Shown piece after piece: positions 15,085-23,816 of a stretch of 30,636 nucleotides of DNA. Where the stretch lies: the NCBI GenBank assembly GCA_964593905.1, contig CAZQLE010000016.1, positions 1-30,636 on the forward strand, read 5' to 3'. Both the position numbers and the translations under genes were made by a program. Below the pieces are notes generated by a model. The model saw nothing but the letters and a program-made list of their open reading frames with translations, did no database searches and had not been told where the DNA came from. The number at the start of each line of letters is the position of its first letter. Position 1 is the first letter of the stretch. This stretch comes from CAZQLE01 sp964593905 (GTDB taxonomy: Bacteria; Chloroflexota; Anaerolineae; Anaerolineales; Anaerolineaceae).

Positions 15085-16944
15085 ATGAATTCAAATCATT
15101 CCACCCCGCCCGGCCAGCGCCCGGTTTCATGGATTCATCAGGTCCGTGAATTCTGGGAGGCGCTGCGCAACACGCCCGAAGCATTTCGTCTTGTGTGGTC
15201 AGCCAGCCGTCTGGCGGCGCTGATGGGCATGGGTCTGACACTGGTTTCAGCCTTTCTGCCAGCCGCGCAGGCCTGGGCCGGCAAGCTGATTATCGATGCC
15301 ATTGTGAGCGCAGCCGGCCAGGGCATGGAACCGGCCGCCGGGCTTCGCCATGTGGGGCCTTATCTTGCCCTGGAGTTTGCCCTGGTGCTGATCGGTTCGC
15401 TGTCCGGGCAGGTGCGTTCGCTGTTTGACCGCATCATCCAGTCGCAACTGACCAACCACGTCAACAGCCTGATCATTCGCAAGGCAATCAGCCTCGACCT
15501 GCAATTCTTCGAAAACCCCATCTTTTACGACACCCTGCAGAATGCGCGCCGCCAGGCAGATGTCAGCGCGCTCAATATTGTCAATTCCACCTTGCAAATG
15601 GTGCAGCAGGGGCTGACCATTATTTCACTGGTTGTCTTGCTCCTGCGCTTCAGCCCGTGGCTGGCGGTGATCGTCTTTGTCTCTGCCATTCCATCTTTTC
15701 TCTCACAATCACAGTATGCCGAGCGTGCTTTTCGGGCTGTCACCCGCCGCGCGCCGGAGGCCCGCCTGTTAAACTATCTTGAAACGCTGCTCACCGGCAA
15801 CGACACGGTTAAAGAGATCAAACTTTTTGGGCTGGGCGAACCGCTGCTAAAACGCTATCAAACGCTGTTCACGCAGTTCTATCTCGAAGACCGCGCGATT
15901 GCCGAGCGGCGCACCCTGGCCGGGATGGGCTGGGGGATGTTATCCACCCTGACCTACTACGGCAGCTATGCCTGGATCGTGCTGCGTACCATCGCCGGTC
16001 TCATCACCCTGGGCGATATGACCATGTTTCTGGCCATCTTCCGCCAATCGCAAAGCGCAATCCGCGCCCTGCTCGACAGCCTGAACCGCCTTTATGAGAG
16101 TAACCTGTTTCTTGATAATTTGATCACCTACCTAAAACTGGAGCCACAACTGGTCGCGCCGGTCAACGGCCGGACCGCCCCTGCCCCCATTCGCCAGGGG
16201 ATCGAGTTCAGAAATGTCTCCTTTCGTTACCCCGGTTCTGAGACCCATGCGCTGCACGACATCAATCTTCACATTCGCCCCGGCGAGCGCATTGCGCTGG
16301 TGGGCCTCAACGGGGCCGGCAAAACAACATTGATCAAGCTGCTCACCCGGCTTTATGACCCCACCGAAGGGCAGGTGCTGCTCGATGGCGTGGACCTGCG
16401 CGAGTACGACCTGAAGAGTCTGCACCAGCGTTTCGGGGTCATCTTTCAAGATTTTGTCCGCTACCAGTTCACCGTGCAAGAAAACATTGGCTTTGGCCAG
16501 GTGGATGCGCTTGAAGATCTAGACCGCATCAAAGACGCAGCCGACCGCGGCGGCGCCGGCCCGATCATCGCCAACATGCCGCAGGGCTACGACACCATGC
16601 TGGGGCGGCGCTGGGAGAAGGGCCAGGAGTTGTCGGGCGGGCAATGGCAAAAGATCGCGCTGGCCCGCGCGTTCATGCGCACAGCCGAGGTGCTGGTACT
16701 GGATGAGCCAACTTCGGCGCTGGATGCTGAGGCCGAATATGAGGTGTTCCGGCGCTTTGGTGAGCTGATTGAAGACCGCATAGCCGTGCTCATCTCGCAT
16801 CGCTTTTCAACGGTGCGCATGGCCGACCGGATTGTGGTGTTATCGGGGGGCAAGATCCTCGAGCTGGGCAGTCACGCCGATCTGATCCAACTGGATGGCG
16901 CCTATGCGCGCCTGTTCAATTTGCAGGCCGAAGGGTATCGCTAG
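15085..16944 (+). CDS. ABC transporter, fused permease and ATPase (type I exporter)
   Basis: Half-transporter of 619 residues: six-helix exporter transmembrane domain at about 40-340, ATPase domain at 370-619. Walker A GLNGAGKTT (407-415), signature LSGGQ (516-520), Walker B VLVLDE (536-541), switch His572 in ISHRFST. It most likely works as a homodimer in the cytoplasmic membrane, exporting lipid, peptide or drug; the substrate is not readable. In the Walker A lysine/serine region TTL replaces the more common STL. Start ATG 15085 has only a weak GGGG upstream. It stands alone: no partner half-transporter and 352 nt to the next gene. Confidence 0.92.
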   Translation: MNSNHSTPPGQRPVSWIHQVREFWEALRNTPEAFRLVWSASRLAALMGMGLTLVSAFLPAAQAWAGKLIIDAIVSAAGQGMEPAAGLRHVGPYLALEFALVLIGSLSGQVRSLFDRIIQSQLTNHVNSLIIRKAISLDLQFFENPIFYDTLQNARRQADVSALNIVNSTLQMVQQGLTIISLVVLLLRFSPWLAVIVFVSAIPSFLSQSQYAERAFRAVTRRAPEARLLNYLETLLTGNDTVKEIKLFGLGEPLLKRYQTLFTQFYLEDRAIAERRTLAGMGWGMLSTLTYYGSYAWIVLRTIAGLITLGDMTMFLAIFRQSQSAIRALLDSLNRLYESNLFLDNLITYLKLEPQLVAPVNGRTAPAPIRQGIEFRNVSFRYPGSETHALHDINLHIRPGERIALVGLNGAGKTTLIKLLTRLYDPTEGQVLLDGVDLREYDLKSLHQRFGVIFQDFVRYQFTVQENIGFGQVDALEDLDRIKDAADRGGAGPIIANMPQGYDTMLGRRWEKGQELSGGQWQKIALARAFMRTAEVLVLDEPTSALDAEAEYEVFRRFGELIEDRIAVLISHRFSTVRMADRIVVLSGGKILELGSHADLIQLDGAYARLFNLQAEGYR

Positions 16945-17296
16945 GCAGCGCTTCACCCTGACACCCCGCCCTTCACCCCCAAACCCATTTCTGTCAGGCA
17001 AATTTGCAAACAGCCGTGCAGCAGATGGCAGCACGCAAAGCTTACACTTGCTTAACACGCAAATTATTCATCCCTTGCGATGAGTTTCTTTCATTTTGTG
17101 AGCGCTATAATCACAGATGGTTTATACTGGACGTCCGTCATATATTAATGGAGGGGTTGTTTCGCGGTATTGGCTGTGTTTCGCAACACATCATCAAGCA
17201 CAAACACCGGCGCACCCGCAGCAATTTCAAAGCCACCCGCAAGAAAAAACTCTTGCGGGTTCTTCAAACAACATTGGGAGAAAAGGAGACACTCAC
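16945..17296 (+). other. non-coding spacer holding AIM24 promoter and leader
   Basis: 352 bases without a credible gene. A perfect TATAAT is at 17106-17111 and a second -10-like TATACT near 17123-17128; the leader contains the hairpin 17235-17260. An open frame with GGAGG just inside it (17148 onward) is basic and low in complexity and overlaps the next gene's start, so I do not call it. Confidence 0.55.
17235..17260 (+). promoter_or_regulatory. leader hairpin upstream of AIM24 gene
   Basis: Perfect 10-bp stem ACCCGCAAGA / TCTTGCGGGT with loop AAAAAC, 37 nt before the start codon; followed by TCTTC rather than a T-run, so a full terminator is unlikely. It may affect mRNA stability or attenuation. 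Confidence 0.55.
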
Positions 17297-17971
17297 ATGG
17301 AAGTCACAATCCAATTTCGACCGTCGTATTCGCTGGCAGTGGTTGCCCTGACCCCAAACGAGCGCATTCGCGCCGATTCCGGCGCGATGGTCAGCCACTC
17401 AGCCGCCGTTGAGGTAGAGACCAAAGCCGAGGGCGGTTTCTTAAAATCACTGGGCCGCTCTGTTCTGGGCGGTGAGTCTTTCTTTCAGAATTTTTGGAAG
17501 GCCGGGCCGCAGGGCGGCGAGGTGGCGCTGGCCCCTGATCTGCCAGGGGATATTATCCTGATCGAGATGACCGGTCAGTCGTTGATGGTGCAGTCGGGTT
17601 CGTATCTGGCCTCTGAAACGGGGATCGAACTCTCGACCAAATTTAGCAGCAAAGCCTTCAAGGCCGGCGAGGGTATTTCGATGCTCGAAGCCGCAGGAAC
17701 CGGCAAGCTGCTGGTTTCTTCGTATGGCGCAATTTATGAAAAGATCCTGGGAACGGGTGAAAAGTATCTGGTCGATTCCTCCCATCTGGTCGCTTTTGAC
17801 AGCAGCATCGAAGTTCAAACCAAAAGCGTTGGCGGGTTAAAGTCAACCCTGCTTTCGGGCGAAGGATTTGTGGTTGAAATGAGCGGACCAGGCCGGGTCT
17901 TTATCCAGTCGCGTTCGCCGCAGGCGCTGATTAACTGGATTATTCCGCAGGTGCCCCAGAAGAGCAGCTAG
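17297..17971 (+). CDS. AIM24 / TIGR00266 family protein
   Basis: Protein of 224 residues that matches the AIM24 (TIGR00266) family along its length: PSYSLAVVAL, SGAMVSHSAAVEVET, LGGESFFQNFW, LAPDLPGDIILIEM, VQSGSYLA. The fold is a trimeric beta-sandwich; the bacterial role is not settled (the mitochondrial relative supports inner-membrane organisation). No signal peptide or membrane helix, so it is cytosolic, perhaps membrane-associated. Start ATG 17297 with AAGGAG about 9 nt upstream; the frame upstream is not conserved. The C11 lipoprotein gene begins 40 nt after its stop, in the same direction with no terminator between, so co-transcription is likely. Confidence 0.92.
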   Translation: MEVTIQFRPSYSLAVVALTPNERIRADSGAMVSHSAAVEVETKAEGGFLKSLGRSVLGGESFFQNFWKAGPQGGEVALAPDLPGDIILIEMTGQSLMVQSGSYLASETGIELSTKFSSKAFKAGEGISMLEAAGTGKLLVSSYGAIYEKILGTGEKYLVDSSHLVAFDSSIEVQTKSVGGLKSTLLSGEGFVVEMSGPGRVFIQSRSPQALINWIIPQVPQKSS

Positions 17972-18011
17972 GCCATTCGGGTTTATCTTCTTCAATTTAA
18001 AGGACTTTACA

Positions 18012-20276
18012 GTGAAAACAAAAGCTTACCGTTTTTTTGCGCTTATTCTTGTTCTGGTATTATCGCTGGGCATGTTGACCGCCTGCGGCGGCGATGAAAT
18101 TGAAATGACCGATGAGGCTGCCCCAGACAGTGAAACCGCCCCGGCGGCTGAAGCGGCGCCGGAAGAAGCCGAAGAAGCGCCGGAAGATGCCACTGCCGAA
18201 ACACCGGCCGGTGAACCGGGCACCTGGCTGGTCATGCTTTATCAGAACGCCGATGACGAAGTATTGGAAGAGGATATTTTTATCGACCTCAACGAGGCCG
18301 AAATCATCGGTTCGACCGACCAGGTGACCATTGTTTCACAGTTGGACCGCTACGACGGGGCTTATGAGGGCGATGGCGACTGGACCTCAACAAAGCGCTA
18401 CCGGGTAACCCAGGATGATGATCTTGAGACCATCCACTCGGAAGAGCTGGAAGACCTGGGTGAGATAGACAGCGGCGATGCTCAAACCCTGGTCGATTTT
18501 GCCACCTGGGCCATTGAGAACTATCCGGCCGACCACTATGTGTTAATCCTCTCAGACCACGGCGCCGGCTGGGATGGCGGTTGGAACGATAACGACCCGG
18601 TGGAAGAAAGCGCGTTTCGGATGCAAGATATTGATAACGCCCTGGGCGAGATCATCACCAACACTGCGATCGGCGCTTTTGAACTGGTCGGGTTTGACGC
18701 CTGCCTGATGGGACAGTTGGAAGTGATGAGCGCCATTGCCCCGCACGCCCGCTATTCTGTCGCCTCTGAAGAGACCGAACCCTCGCTGGGTTGGGCCTAT
18801 GCCAGTTTCTTGCAGGCGTTGAATGATCAGCCCGGCATGACCGGCAAAGAGCTGGGCGCGGCAATCGTCAACAGTTATATCCAGCAAGATTTCCGCATCA
18901 CCGACGACGCAGCCCGCGAGGTCTTTGCCGAAGGTGATTATGATGCCGAATCGGTGGCGGCCGGGCTCATTCAAGAAACCACGCTGTCGGCCATCGACCT
19001 GACCACCATTCAAGATCTGAATGCTGCGCTCAACGAACTGGCCGTGGCTTTGATGGCGGTGGACCAGAGCGTGGTGGCCGAAGCGCGCGCCTATGCGCAA
19101 TCGTACACCAGCATCTTTGGCGATGATGTGCCGCCCTCGTATATCGACCTGGGGCACTTCCTCGATTTGCTGATCGAAAGCGTTGACGACGAAAATGTAA
19201 CCCGCACCACCCAACAGGTGAAAGACGCGTTGCAGAATAGCGTCACCGCTGAAATGCACGGCGCTGAAAAAAGCGGCTCCACCGGGCTGACACTCTATTT
19301 TCCCAACTCCGACCTCTACCAGGCCACCTTCGGAGAAGGGACCGACCCGCAATACACCGCTTATATCGGGCGCTTTGCCACTGCCTCCCTGTGGGATGAT
19401 TTCCTGACCTTCCATTACACCGGAGATGCCTTCGATCCTGCCACGGCCGACCTGGCGGTCTTGACCCCGGCCGAAATGACCCAGACAGACTTTGCCGCGG
19501 CCGCGGCTGAATCGGCCCCGGCGGCCGATGTGGAAGTGGCCGCCCCTGGCGCGGGTGAGATCACCATCGCTGAACTCAGCGTTTCGGCCGACGAAATTGG
19601 CCCCGATGACAGCCTTACCCTGTCAACCACCATCACCGGCAGCAATATTGGCTATATCTACTATTACGTCAGCTATTACAGCGAAGAAGATGATTCTTAT
19701 TTGACCGCCGACATGGATTTTATCAACGCAGATGAAACCAGAGAAAGCGGCGGCATCTATTACCCCGACTGGGGCGATGAAGGCGAGCTTGCGCTTGCGT
19801 TCGACTGGGAACCGACCCTGTATTACATGAGCGACGGAAACGAAGAGAACGACCAGTTTGCCTTTTTTGAGCCGGAAGTGTACGGCGTGGACGACGCCAG
19901 CACCACCTATATTGTCTACGGCGTGTATAAATCTGCCCAAGACGGTTCAGAAATCGATGCCGTCATTCGCTTTGGCGGCGATGGGAAGATGCGCAACATC
20001 TTTGGCTTCAACGGCCAAAACGGCGCGGGCGCCCCGCGTGAAATCACCCCCAAACCCGGCGACACCTTCACCATCACCGAGCAATGGTTAGATTTTGACG
20101 TAAACCCCGACGGCGAATTTGTAGATTATCAGGGCGGAACAATGACCTTTGGCAAGCAGGGTTTTGAAATGACCCCCTATTATGCCTATTCTGGAAACTA
20201 CGTGCTGGGTGTCATTGTGGAAGACTTGAACGGCAACAGGACGGAATCGTTTGTGGAAGTGACGGTTACCGAATAG
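18012..20276 (+). CDS. clostripain-family (C11) cysteine peptidase, lipoprotein
   Basis: Secreted, lipid-anchored peptidase of 754 residues. Type II signal peptide with lipobox LTAC (Cys25), then an acidic Glu/Ala/Pro linker (30-70), then a C11 domain (about 71-470) with the dyad in SDHGAGWDGG (His183) and GFDACLMGQ (Cys231). C11 enzymes belong to clan CD with caspases and cleave after Arg or Lys. A second Ala-rich linker (495-510) leads to a beta-rich C-terminal domain (511-754) of unknown function. The protein is very acidic. The start is GTG at 18012 with AAAGGA about 8 nt upstream, matching the signal peptide. No self-cleavage site could be assigned. The C-terminal domain has a stand-alone relative in the next gene. 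Confidence 0.92.
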   Translation: MKTKAYRFFALILVLVLSLGMLTACGGDEIEMTDEAAPDSETAPAAEAAPEEAEEAPEDATAETPAGEPGTWLVMLYQNADDEVLEEDIFIDLNEAEIIGSTDQVTIVSQLDRYDGAYEGDGDWTSTKRYRVTQDDDLETIHSEELEDLGEIDSGDAQTLVDFATWAIENYPADHYVLILSDHGAGWDGGWNDNDPVEESAFRMQDIDNALGEIITNTAIGAFELVGFDACLMGQLEVMSAIAPHARYSVASEETEPSLGWAYASFLQALNDQPGMTGKELGAAIVNSYIQQDFRITDDAAREVFAEGDYDAESVAAGLIQETTLSAIDLTTIQDLNAALNELAVALMAVDQSVVAEARAYAQSYTSIFGDDVPPSYIDLGHFLDLLIESVDDENVTRTTQQVKDALQNSVTAEMHGAEKSGSTGLTLYFPNSDLYQATFGEGTDPQYTAYIGRFATASLWDDFLTFHYTGDAFDPATADLAVLTPAEMTQTDFAAAAAESAPAADVEVAAPGAGEITIAELSVSADEIGPDDSLTLSTTITGSNIGYIYYYVSYYSEEDDSYLTADMDFINADETRESGGIYYPDWGDEGELALAFDWEPTLYYMSDGNEENDQFAFFEPEVYGVDDASTTYIVYGVYKSAQDGSEIDAVIRFGGDGKMRNIFGFNGQNGAGAPREITPKPGDTFTITEQWLDFDVNPDGEFVDYQGGTMTFGKQGFEMTPYYAYSGNYVLGVIVEDLNGNRTESFVEVTVTE

Positions 20277-20284
20277 GCAGTTTT

Positions 20285-20313
20285 TTGCAAAAACGTCCCG
20301 CAGAGGGTATGAT
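20285..20313 (+). promoter_or_regulatory. promoter of the stand-alone domain gene
   Basis: TTGCAA (20285-20290), 17 bp, TATGAT (20308-20313); 4/6 and 5/6 to consensus. Arms CGTCCCGC (20294-20301) and GCGGGACG (20327-20334) form an inverted repeat around the -10 box, a possible operator. Confidence 0.5.
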
Positions 20314-20379
20314 GGTAGACCTGCTGGCGGGACGACGTGTCACAACAGGGCATGAAAACTCTTTCGAAGGAAAACAATT

Positions 20380-21204
20380 ATGGAAATCTTTCGGACATTT
20401 GAACACTGGGGCAAGGTTTTGCAACTTGCGACGTTTGAAGATGAACTGCCGCTGAAACCGTATGCTGCGCGGGCTGCCGTCAGCGCGCCGGGTGCGGGGC
20501 AGTTTGTGTCTGGCCCGCTCAGTCTCTCGGCTGAAAAAATTGCGCCAGGAGAATCTCTCACACTGAAGACGCACATCAGCGGGGATAAGATTGGCTATGT
20601 ATTCAGCGAAATTTTGTTCCGCGACCCACACCTGGAGCAGTATTATGGGCCGGTGGCGCGGGAATTTGTGCCCGCCGAACAGAGCCGCGAAACCCTGGGC
20701 GTCAGCCGCCCCGTCTGGGCGGCTGCTTTTGAGCTGACATTAACGCTCACCCCCGGCCTGCGTCTTTTGACCGATGGCGTTAATTCGGCCTTTGCCTTTC
20801 TGCTCCCTGAGGGCTATGGCAAATCCAATGATCAGGTGGAGGGGTTGTATACGCCCGCCGACGGGGCCGGCCCGCGGCGCGCCCTGCTGACCTTCGACGA
20901 CAAGGGTGAGCTTAAAAAGGCGCTGGTTTTCAGAGGGCGCAGCGGCCGTTCGGCCCCACATGCGCTGACGTTTAAAGAGCAGGATCAGTTTAGCCCCTTT
21001 GTGCAAATCCTTACCCCGCCGGCCGGCGAACATTCGGCCTGGCAGGTGAAAAAGGGCCTTTCCACAACCCTGGTCGTGCGCGACCAACCCTTGCGCTGGC
21101 TAAGCGCGTCACCGCTGCCAGGGGCTTATCTGGCCGGCCTGCTCATTCAAGACCTGGACGGGAAGCACACCCGCCAGTACGCGCCCTTTACGCTGGCCGG
21201 GTAG
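20380..21204 (+). CDS. stand-alone homologue of the C11 protein's C-terminal domain
   Basis: Protein of 274 residues without signal peptide or membrane helix. Residues 36-274 align by eye with residues 511-754 of the preceding C11 lipoprotein: both begin with APGAG, then (L)SLSAEKIAPGESLTL against LSVSADEIGPDDSLTL, then GDKIGYVF against GSNIGYIY, and both end with LIQDLDGKHTRQY / IVEDLNGNRTESF. The catalytic C11 domain is absent. The first 35 residues are unrelated (MEIFRTFEHWGKVLQLATFE). AAGGAAAA lies ahead of ATG 20380. Less acidic than the peptidase, it is probably cytosolic, so direct contact with the secreted paralogue is not obvious. Function unknown; a shared ligand or partner is possible. 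Confidence 0.8.
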   Translation: MEIFRTFEHWGKVLQLATFEDELPLKPYAARAAVSAPGAGQFVSGPLSLSAEKIAPGESLTLKTHISGDKIGYVFSEILFRDPHLEQYYGPVAREFVPAEQSRETLGVSRPVWAAAFELTLTLTPGLRLLTDGVNSAFAFLLPEGYGKSNDQVEGLYTPADGAGPRRALLTFDDKGELKKALVFRGRSGRSAPHALTFKEQDQFSPFVQILTPPAGEHSAWQVKKGLSTTLVVRDQPLRWLSASPLPGAYLAGLLIQDLDGKHTRQYAPFTLAG

Positions 21205-21317
21205 AATGGCGGCGCAAGAAAATTGAAATGCACATTCGAGGCAAGTATGTGCTGACGGCCTGGCGGCCTGACGGCGCTTGAAAACCACATCAAACCATCT
21301 TACAGGAGAGTAACATC

Positions 21318-21920
21318 ATGACCCAATCTTCATTCCTCGACCGCTTGCGCATCATTGGCTCTGAACTGGTGCTGGGCACACTCGTTGCGGTCCTCAGCGT
21401 CCTCACGGCTGTCGCCGGCTATCAGGGCTCCATGTCCGATTCCGACCAGACCAAGTACAACGTGCAGGGTCAACAGCAGCTAACCGACGCTAACGCCGAT
21501 TATCTGACCGCCAACCAGCTCATTGTCTACGATTACAACCTGTATGATGGCTGGTTCACCGCCGAGACCGACGAAAAAGCCGAATACTACCATTCCAGTT
21601 TTTCAGAAGAACTGCAAGCCGCCATTGCCGTCAATGAAGAAGAGGCTTTTAGCGATGCCTATTACGAGGCCATGTACGCCGACCCCACGGCCGCGTTTGA
21701 AGAAGCCGACCGGCTCTTTGCTCTGGCAGAAGAATTTAATGAGCGCGGCGACAAGCTGCAACTGGTGATGCTGATCATGGCCCTCGGCCTGGCCTTCGCG
21801 GCCTGGGCATCGCTCTTAAAAGACGAGAGCAAGATTCGCCTGTTTTTTGCCGTGTTCAGCATCATCGCGCTGATCTATGGTCTGGTGCTTTATCTGGGAG
21901 TTCCTACCGTCGTCGTTTAG
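21318..21920 (+). CDS. three-helix membrane protein with acidic helical loop, unknown function
   Basis: Protein of 200 residues: transmembrane stretch at about 15-35, a long acidic Glu/Asp/Tyr/Ala-rich segment (38-145) and two closing transmembrane stretches (148-166, 174-196). The loop contains LTDANADYLTANQLIVYDY and reads as mostly helical. I do not recognise a family. Start ATG 21318 with AGGAGAG 8 nt upstream. The 113-nt gap before it has no clear promoter, and a strong terminator follows, so it is probably the last gene of the AIM24-C11 cluster. Confidence 0.78.
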   Translation: MTQSSFLDRLRIIGSELVLGTLVAVLSVLTAVAGYQGSMSDSDQTKYNVQGQQQLTDANADYLTANQLIVYDYNLYDGWFTAETDEKAEYYHSSFSEELQAAIAVNEEEAFSDAYYEAMYADPTAAFEEADRLFALAEEFNERGDKLQLVMLIMALGLAFAAWASLLKDESKIRLFFAVFSIIALIYGLVLYLGVPTVVV

Positions 21921-21951
21921 GGCACACATAACGGCACGCCGAATCAAACCG

Positions 21952-21983
21952 AAGCGCTTCTCAGCAATGGGAAGCGCTTTTTT
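21952..21983 (+). terminator. intrinsic terminator after the three-helix protein gene
   Basis: AAGCGCTTC (21952-21960) / GAAGCGCTT (21971-21979) with a 10-nt loop, then a run of six T. Strong plus-strand terminator closing the cluster. Confidence 0.88.
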
Positions 21984-21997
21984 AATATTGTGTCATA

Positions 21998-22936
21998 ATG
22001 GGTAATATGAACCTGATGATTGAAACTGAGAACCTGCGAAAAGATTACGGCCAGGTTAGAGCGGTCGATCAGCTCTCTTTGCGCGTGGCCGAGGGCGAAA
22101 TTTACGCTTTTCTGGGCCTGAACGGCGCCGGAAAAACCACCACCATTCGGATGCTGCTGGGGATGATCCGACCCACTGCGGGGTCTGCCACGGTGCTGCA
22201 CACACGGGTGCGGCCGGGCAGCCGGGAACCCTGGCGAGAGGTTGGGTATCTGGTGGAGACGCCGCGCAGCTACCCGGAATTAAGCGTCTATGAAAATCTG
22301 GAAGTGGCCCGGCGCCTGCACCCCGGCACCCCGCAGAAAGCCATCGGCCAGATCATTGAGCGCATGGGGCTGGGCGCATATGCGGCCCGGCGCACGGGCA
22401 ACCTGTCGCAGGGGAATGCGCAGCGGCTGGGGCTGGCCAAAGCCCTGCTGCACCGCCCCAGACTGCTGATTCTGGATGAGCCGGCCAACGGGCTGGACCC
22501 GGCCGGGATTGTCGAGATCCGCGAGCTGCTGCTGGAGCTGACCCGCGAACAGGGTGTGACGGTCTTTATGTCCAGCCACATTCTGGCCGAAGTAGCGCGG
22601 CTGGCGCAGCGCATCGGGATCATCCACGCGGGGCGGTTGATCCAGGAACTGAGCATTGCCGGGCTGGAACGCAACCGCCGCCGCCGGCTTTTGGTGCGCG
22701 TACGCGATCTTGAAGCGGCGCAGGGGGTGTTGAGCGCAGCCGGGCTGCCGGTTCAGGTTCTTGGAGATGGCACGCTTGAACTCAAAAGCGAAGCATTGAT
22801 CGAGCGCCCAGATGAGCTTAACCGCCTGCTGGTTAATGCCGGAGCGCCGCCCACTTTTTTGATGGTCGAAGAGGAAGAACTGGAGCCCTATTTCCTGCGC
22901 CTGGTCGGGATGGAAGGGGAAACAGCGCATGAATGA
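21998..22936 (+). CDS. ABC transporter ATP-binding protein (ABC-2 type)
   Basis: ATPase of up to 312 residues. Walker A GLNGAGKTT (40-48), signature LSQGN in NLSQGNAQRLGLAKALL, Walker B LLILDEPANGLDP, switch His in MSSHILAEVARLA. The signature glycine-to-glutamine form (SQGN) occurs in some drug/bacitracin-type ABC-2 exporters. A C-terminal regulatory-like part (about 220-312) follows. Three ATGs are possible (21998, 22007, 22016); none has a good ribosome binding site, and CATAAT at 21994-21999 would start transcription near 22007, so a leaderless message from the second ATG is possible. It overlaps the permease gene by 8 nt (ATGAATGA), showing tight coupling. Confidence 0.92.
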   Translation: MGNMNLMIETENLRKDYGQVRAVDQLSLRVAEGEIYAFLGLNGAGKTTTIRMLLGMIRPTAGSATVLHTRVRPGSREPWREVGYLVETPRSYPELSVYENLEVARRLHPGTPQKAIGQIIERMGLGAYAARRTGNLSQGNAQRLGLAKALLHRPRLLILDEPANGLDPAGIVEIRELLLELTREQGVTVFMSSHILAEVARLAQRIGIIHAGRLIQELSIAGLERNRRRRLLVRVRDLEAAQGVLSAAGLPVQVLGDGTLELKSEALIERPDELNRLLVNAGAPPTFLMVEEEELEPYFLRLVGMEGETAHE

Positions 22937-23708
22937 TCTGTCTGCCATGATCTGGGTCGAACTGCGCAAAGCGCTCCGCTCGCGAATGCCATTGTGGACC
23001 GCCCTGGGTTCGCTGTTTATGCCGCTGGGGATCACCTTTCTGATTTTTGTGGCCCGCAATCCGCAAATTTCACAGCAGCTTGGCCTGGTAAGTGCCAAAG
23101 CCAATATTGTGGCCTATGCCGCCACCGATTGGCCCATCTATCTGCAAGTGTACAGCGAGATCATCGCTGTCGGCGGGCTGATTTTATTCATCCTGATCAC
23201 CAGTTGGATCTTTGGCCGCGAATTTAGTGACGGCACCGTCAAAGAGCTGCTGGCGGTTCCGGTTCAGCGCGGGAGCATTGTTCTGGCAAAATATGCTGTG
23301 CTGGCCGTCTGGTCGGCAGCCATGAGCGCGGTGATCTTTGCCGCAGGCCTGATTCTGGGCGCGCTGATGGGCCTCCCCGGCGGCTCGAGCGGGGTGCTGC
23401 TGGCGGGGAGCGGGCGGGTGTTCATCACATCGCTGCTGACCATTGCGGTTGTGTTGCCATTTGCGCTCTTTGCCAGCATGGGGCGCGGTTATCTGCTGCC
23501 CATCGGGCTGGCCATTCTGATGATGATGGTGGTCAACCTGGCGCAAGTTCTGGGCTGGGGTGAATTTTTGCCCTGGGCCGTGCCGGCGCTGTATGCAATG
23601 GGAAAAGACCCGCTGACCCCGCTCAGTTATTGGCTGGTCGTTCTGACCGGGCTGATTGGGATGCTGGTGACCTACCTGTGGTGGAAGTACGCAGACCAGC
23701 ACCGCTAG
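22929..23708 (+). CDS. ABC-2 type transporter permease
   Basis: Integral membrane protein of 259 residues with about six hydrophobic segments; the N-terminal MIWVELRKALRSRM and the later FGREFSDGTVKELLAVPVQR are characteristic of ABC-2 permeases of the bacitracin/lantibiotic-resistance type. It partners with the ATPase whose gene it overlaps by 8 nt. The exported compound cannot be determined. No terminator was found in the 169 nt before the SulP gene. Confidence 0.92.
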   Translation: MNDLSAMIWVELRKALRSRMPLWTALGSLFMPLGITFLIFVARNPQISQQLGLVSAKANIVAYAATDWPIYLQVYSEIIAVGGLILFILITSWIFGREFSDGTVKELLAVPVQRGSIVLAKYAVLAVWSAAMSAVIFAAGLILGALMGLPGGSSGVLLAGSGRVFITSLLTIAVVLPFALFASMGRGYLLPIGLAILMMMVVNLAQVLGWGEFLPWAVPALYAMGKDPLTPLSYWLVVLTGLIGMLVTYLWWKYADQHR

Positions 23709-23816
23709 GGGAGGAGTTGCACCTTCCTTGATATCGAGGCTGACCCTGTTTTGAAACTGTCACACCGACACCCGAAACACAGCCCGAACACCTGCAATGC
23801 ATTGAGCCGACGGTGT

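Noticed and set aside
17148..17351. Small basic open frame with GGAGG near its start, in the AIM24 leader
   Set aside because: Low complexity, rich in Lys/Arg, spans the leader hairpin and overlaps the AIM24 start in another frame; no conserved look.
18552..19415. Minus-strand open frame of 287 codons inside the C11 gene
   Set aside because: Antisense shadow; the plus strand has the C11 catalytic motifs and a signal peptide.
18012..20276. C11 (caspase-clan) peptidase considered as an anti-phage effector
   Set aside because: It has a lipoprotein signal and is predicted outside the cytoplasm; no gasdermin-like, NLR-like or sensor gene lies next to it.
22280..23104. Minus-strand open frame of 274 codons opposite the ABC ATPase and permease
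   Set aside because: Antisense shadow across two tightly overlapping plus-strand genes with clear ABC motifs.
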